A stretch of 64,000 nt of DNA from Mucilaginibacter kameinonensis (lineage in GTDB: Bacteria; Bacteroidota; Bacteroidia; Sphingobacteriales; Sphingobacteriaceae). Shown here in pieces: positions 63,682 through 64,000 of this stretch (its first letter is position 1; every line of letters starts with the position of its first letter). The notes below the pieces were generated by a model. It saw only the letters and a list, made by a program, of their open reading frames with translations. It ran no database searches and was not told where the DNA came from. A program made the translations under genes and the position numbers. The stretch spans positions 248,001-312,000 of the forward strand of contig NZ_RCWZ01000004.1 in assembly GCF_003675385.1 (NCBI RefSeq). The letters run 5' to 3'.

Positions 63682-64000
63682 TTAGTCGATGATTCTTTGT
63701 TCGGCTTCCTTAACATCTGGCAATGGTTGTCCGGCTATTTCAAGCAATGTGGTTTCTATCATCCGGCACATGGCATTTAAGGCAAGGTCGTTAGCCTCCG
63801 TTCCGAAAGGTTCTTCAATTTCATCGGCAATTGCCTCAAAGGCTACAAAGGTATAGGCTATAAACACCACAATCAGCGGCGTAAGCCAGCCCAGGCTATC
63901 AACCAAACCAAAGGGCAGCATAAAACAGTAAAGATAAACCGTACGGTGCAGCAATACCCTGTAACTGTACGGGATAGGTGTTGAAGCTATCCGTTCGCAA
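63682..64000 (-). CDS. Bestrophin-family membrane protein, 5' end outside the window
   Basis: The C-terminal 105 codons are visible; the frame stays open to the right edge, and the TTG at 63954 is internal. The segment ERIASTPIPYSYRVLLHRTVYLY followed by LPFGLV and FEAIADEIEEPFG is the conserved core and C-terminal part of bacterial bestrophins (UPF0187 type), which are pentameric ion channels of the membrane. The long motif is given here only in part by its key residues: ERI, TPIP, HRT, ADEIEEPFG. Its neighbour is the idi gene, 79 bases downstream. Confidence 0.88.
   Translation of the reverse strand, partial: CERIASTPIPYSYRVLLHRTVYLYCFMLPFGLVDSLGWLTPLIVVFIAYTFVAFEAIADEIEEPFGTEANDLALNAMCRMIETTLLEIAGQPLPDVKEAEQRIID

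Noticed and set aside
1..64000. CRISPR array, tRNA, rRNA, prophage or transposase genes
   Set aside because: No regularly spaced repeats, RNA-gene signatures or transposase-like frames were seen.

Overview
The window comes from a Bacteroidota genome, most likely a soil or plant-associated Sphingobacteriaceae such as Mucilaginibacter or Pedobacter. The support is two SusC/SusD pairs, a gliding/type IX secretion gene set, two hybrid sensor-regulators ending in AraC helix-turn-helix domains, lipoproteins of the Cys-Lys-Lys type, an Hc1-type histone-like protein and at least one TTG-N19-TAnnTTTG promoter. The genus is an inference.

Layout. 1-3.5 kb (+): a gene cut by the left edge, a TPR/outer-membrane barrel protein, a TPR protein and a triple PepSY-like lipoprotein. 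3.7-8.9 kb (-): a gliding/T9SS core in the order gldK-gldN-barrel-gldL-gldM. 9.1-33.3 kb (-): a long same-strand block with a five-domain GH43 enzyme, an S9 peptidase, a cytoplasmic Xaa-Pro aminopeptidase, alpha-ketoglutaric semialdehyde dehydrogenase, a GH27 enzyme, an APC amino acid permease, a DUF885 metallopeptidase-like protein, an AraC regulator, a DadA-like oxidase, 4-hydroxyproline epimerase, a DapA-family deaminase, and a SusD_2/SusC pair. 33.6-38.4 kb (+): two DUF1680 beta-L-arabinofuranosidases (GH146-like and GH127), divergent from SusC. 38.5-45.6 kb (+): a 59-aa histone-like gene, a membrane hybrid sensor-regulator, an unknown lipoprotein, an unknown membrane protein and a GH30 enzyme. 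45.7-62.8 kb (-): a textbook polysaccharide utilisation locus read as HTCS, SusC, SusD, GH5-ricin, GH30, GH2, GH35. Right edge: isopentenyl-diphosphate isomerase and a bestrophin-family protein cut by the window end.

Main interpretation (inference). The 9-38 kb region holds all four steps from trans-4-hydroxy-L-proline to alpha-ketoglutarate, together with proline-type peptidases, an amino acid permease, a SusCD pair of the type that can carry peptides, and enzymes that remove L-arabinose, including the GH127 family whose founder acts on hydroxyproline-linked beta-L-arabinofuranosides. It reads as one programme that strips and eats plant hydroxyproline-rich glycoproteins (extensins and arabinogalactan proteins), taking both sugar and peptide. 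The neighbouring GH30/GH2/GH35/GH5 locus would fit the galactan side chains of the same substrates.

Regulatory and non-coding structure includes several strong hairpin terminators, two of them inside the second SusCD operon, a 12-bp direct repeat in the SusC/GH146 divergent promoter region, a direct repeat plus palindrome before the membrane sensor-regulator, a G-rich repeat cluster upstream of the second SusC, and several dispersed inverted-repeat elements. No tRNA, rRNA, CRISPR array or transposase was seen.
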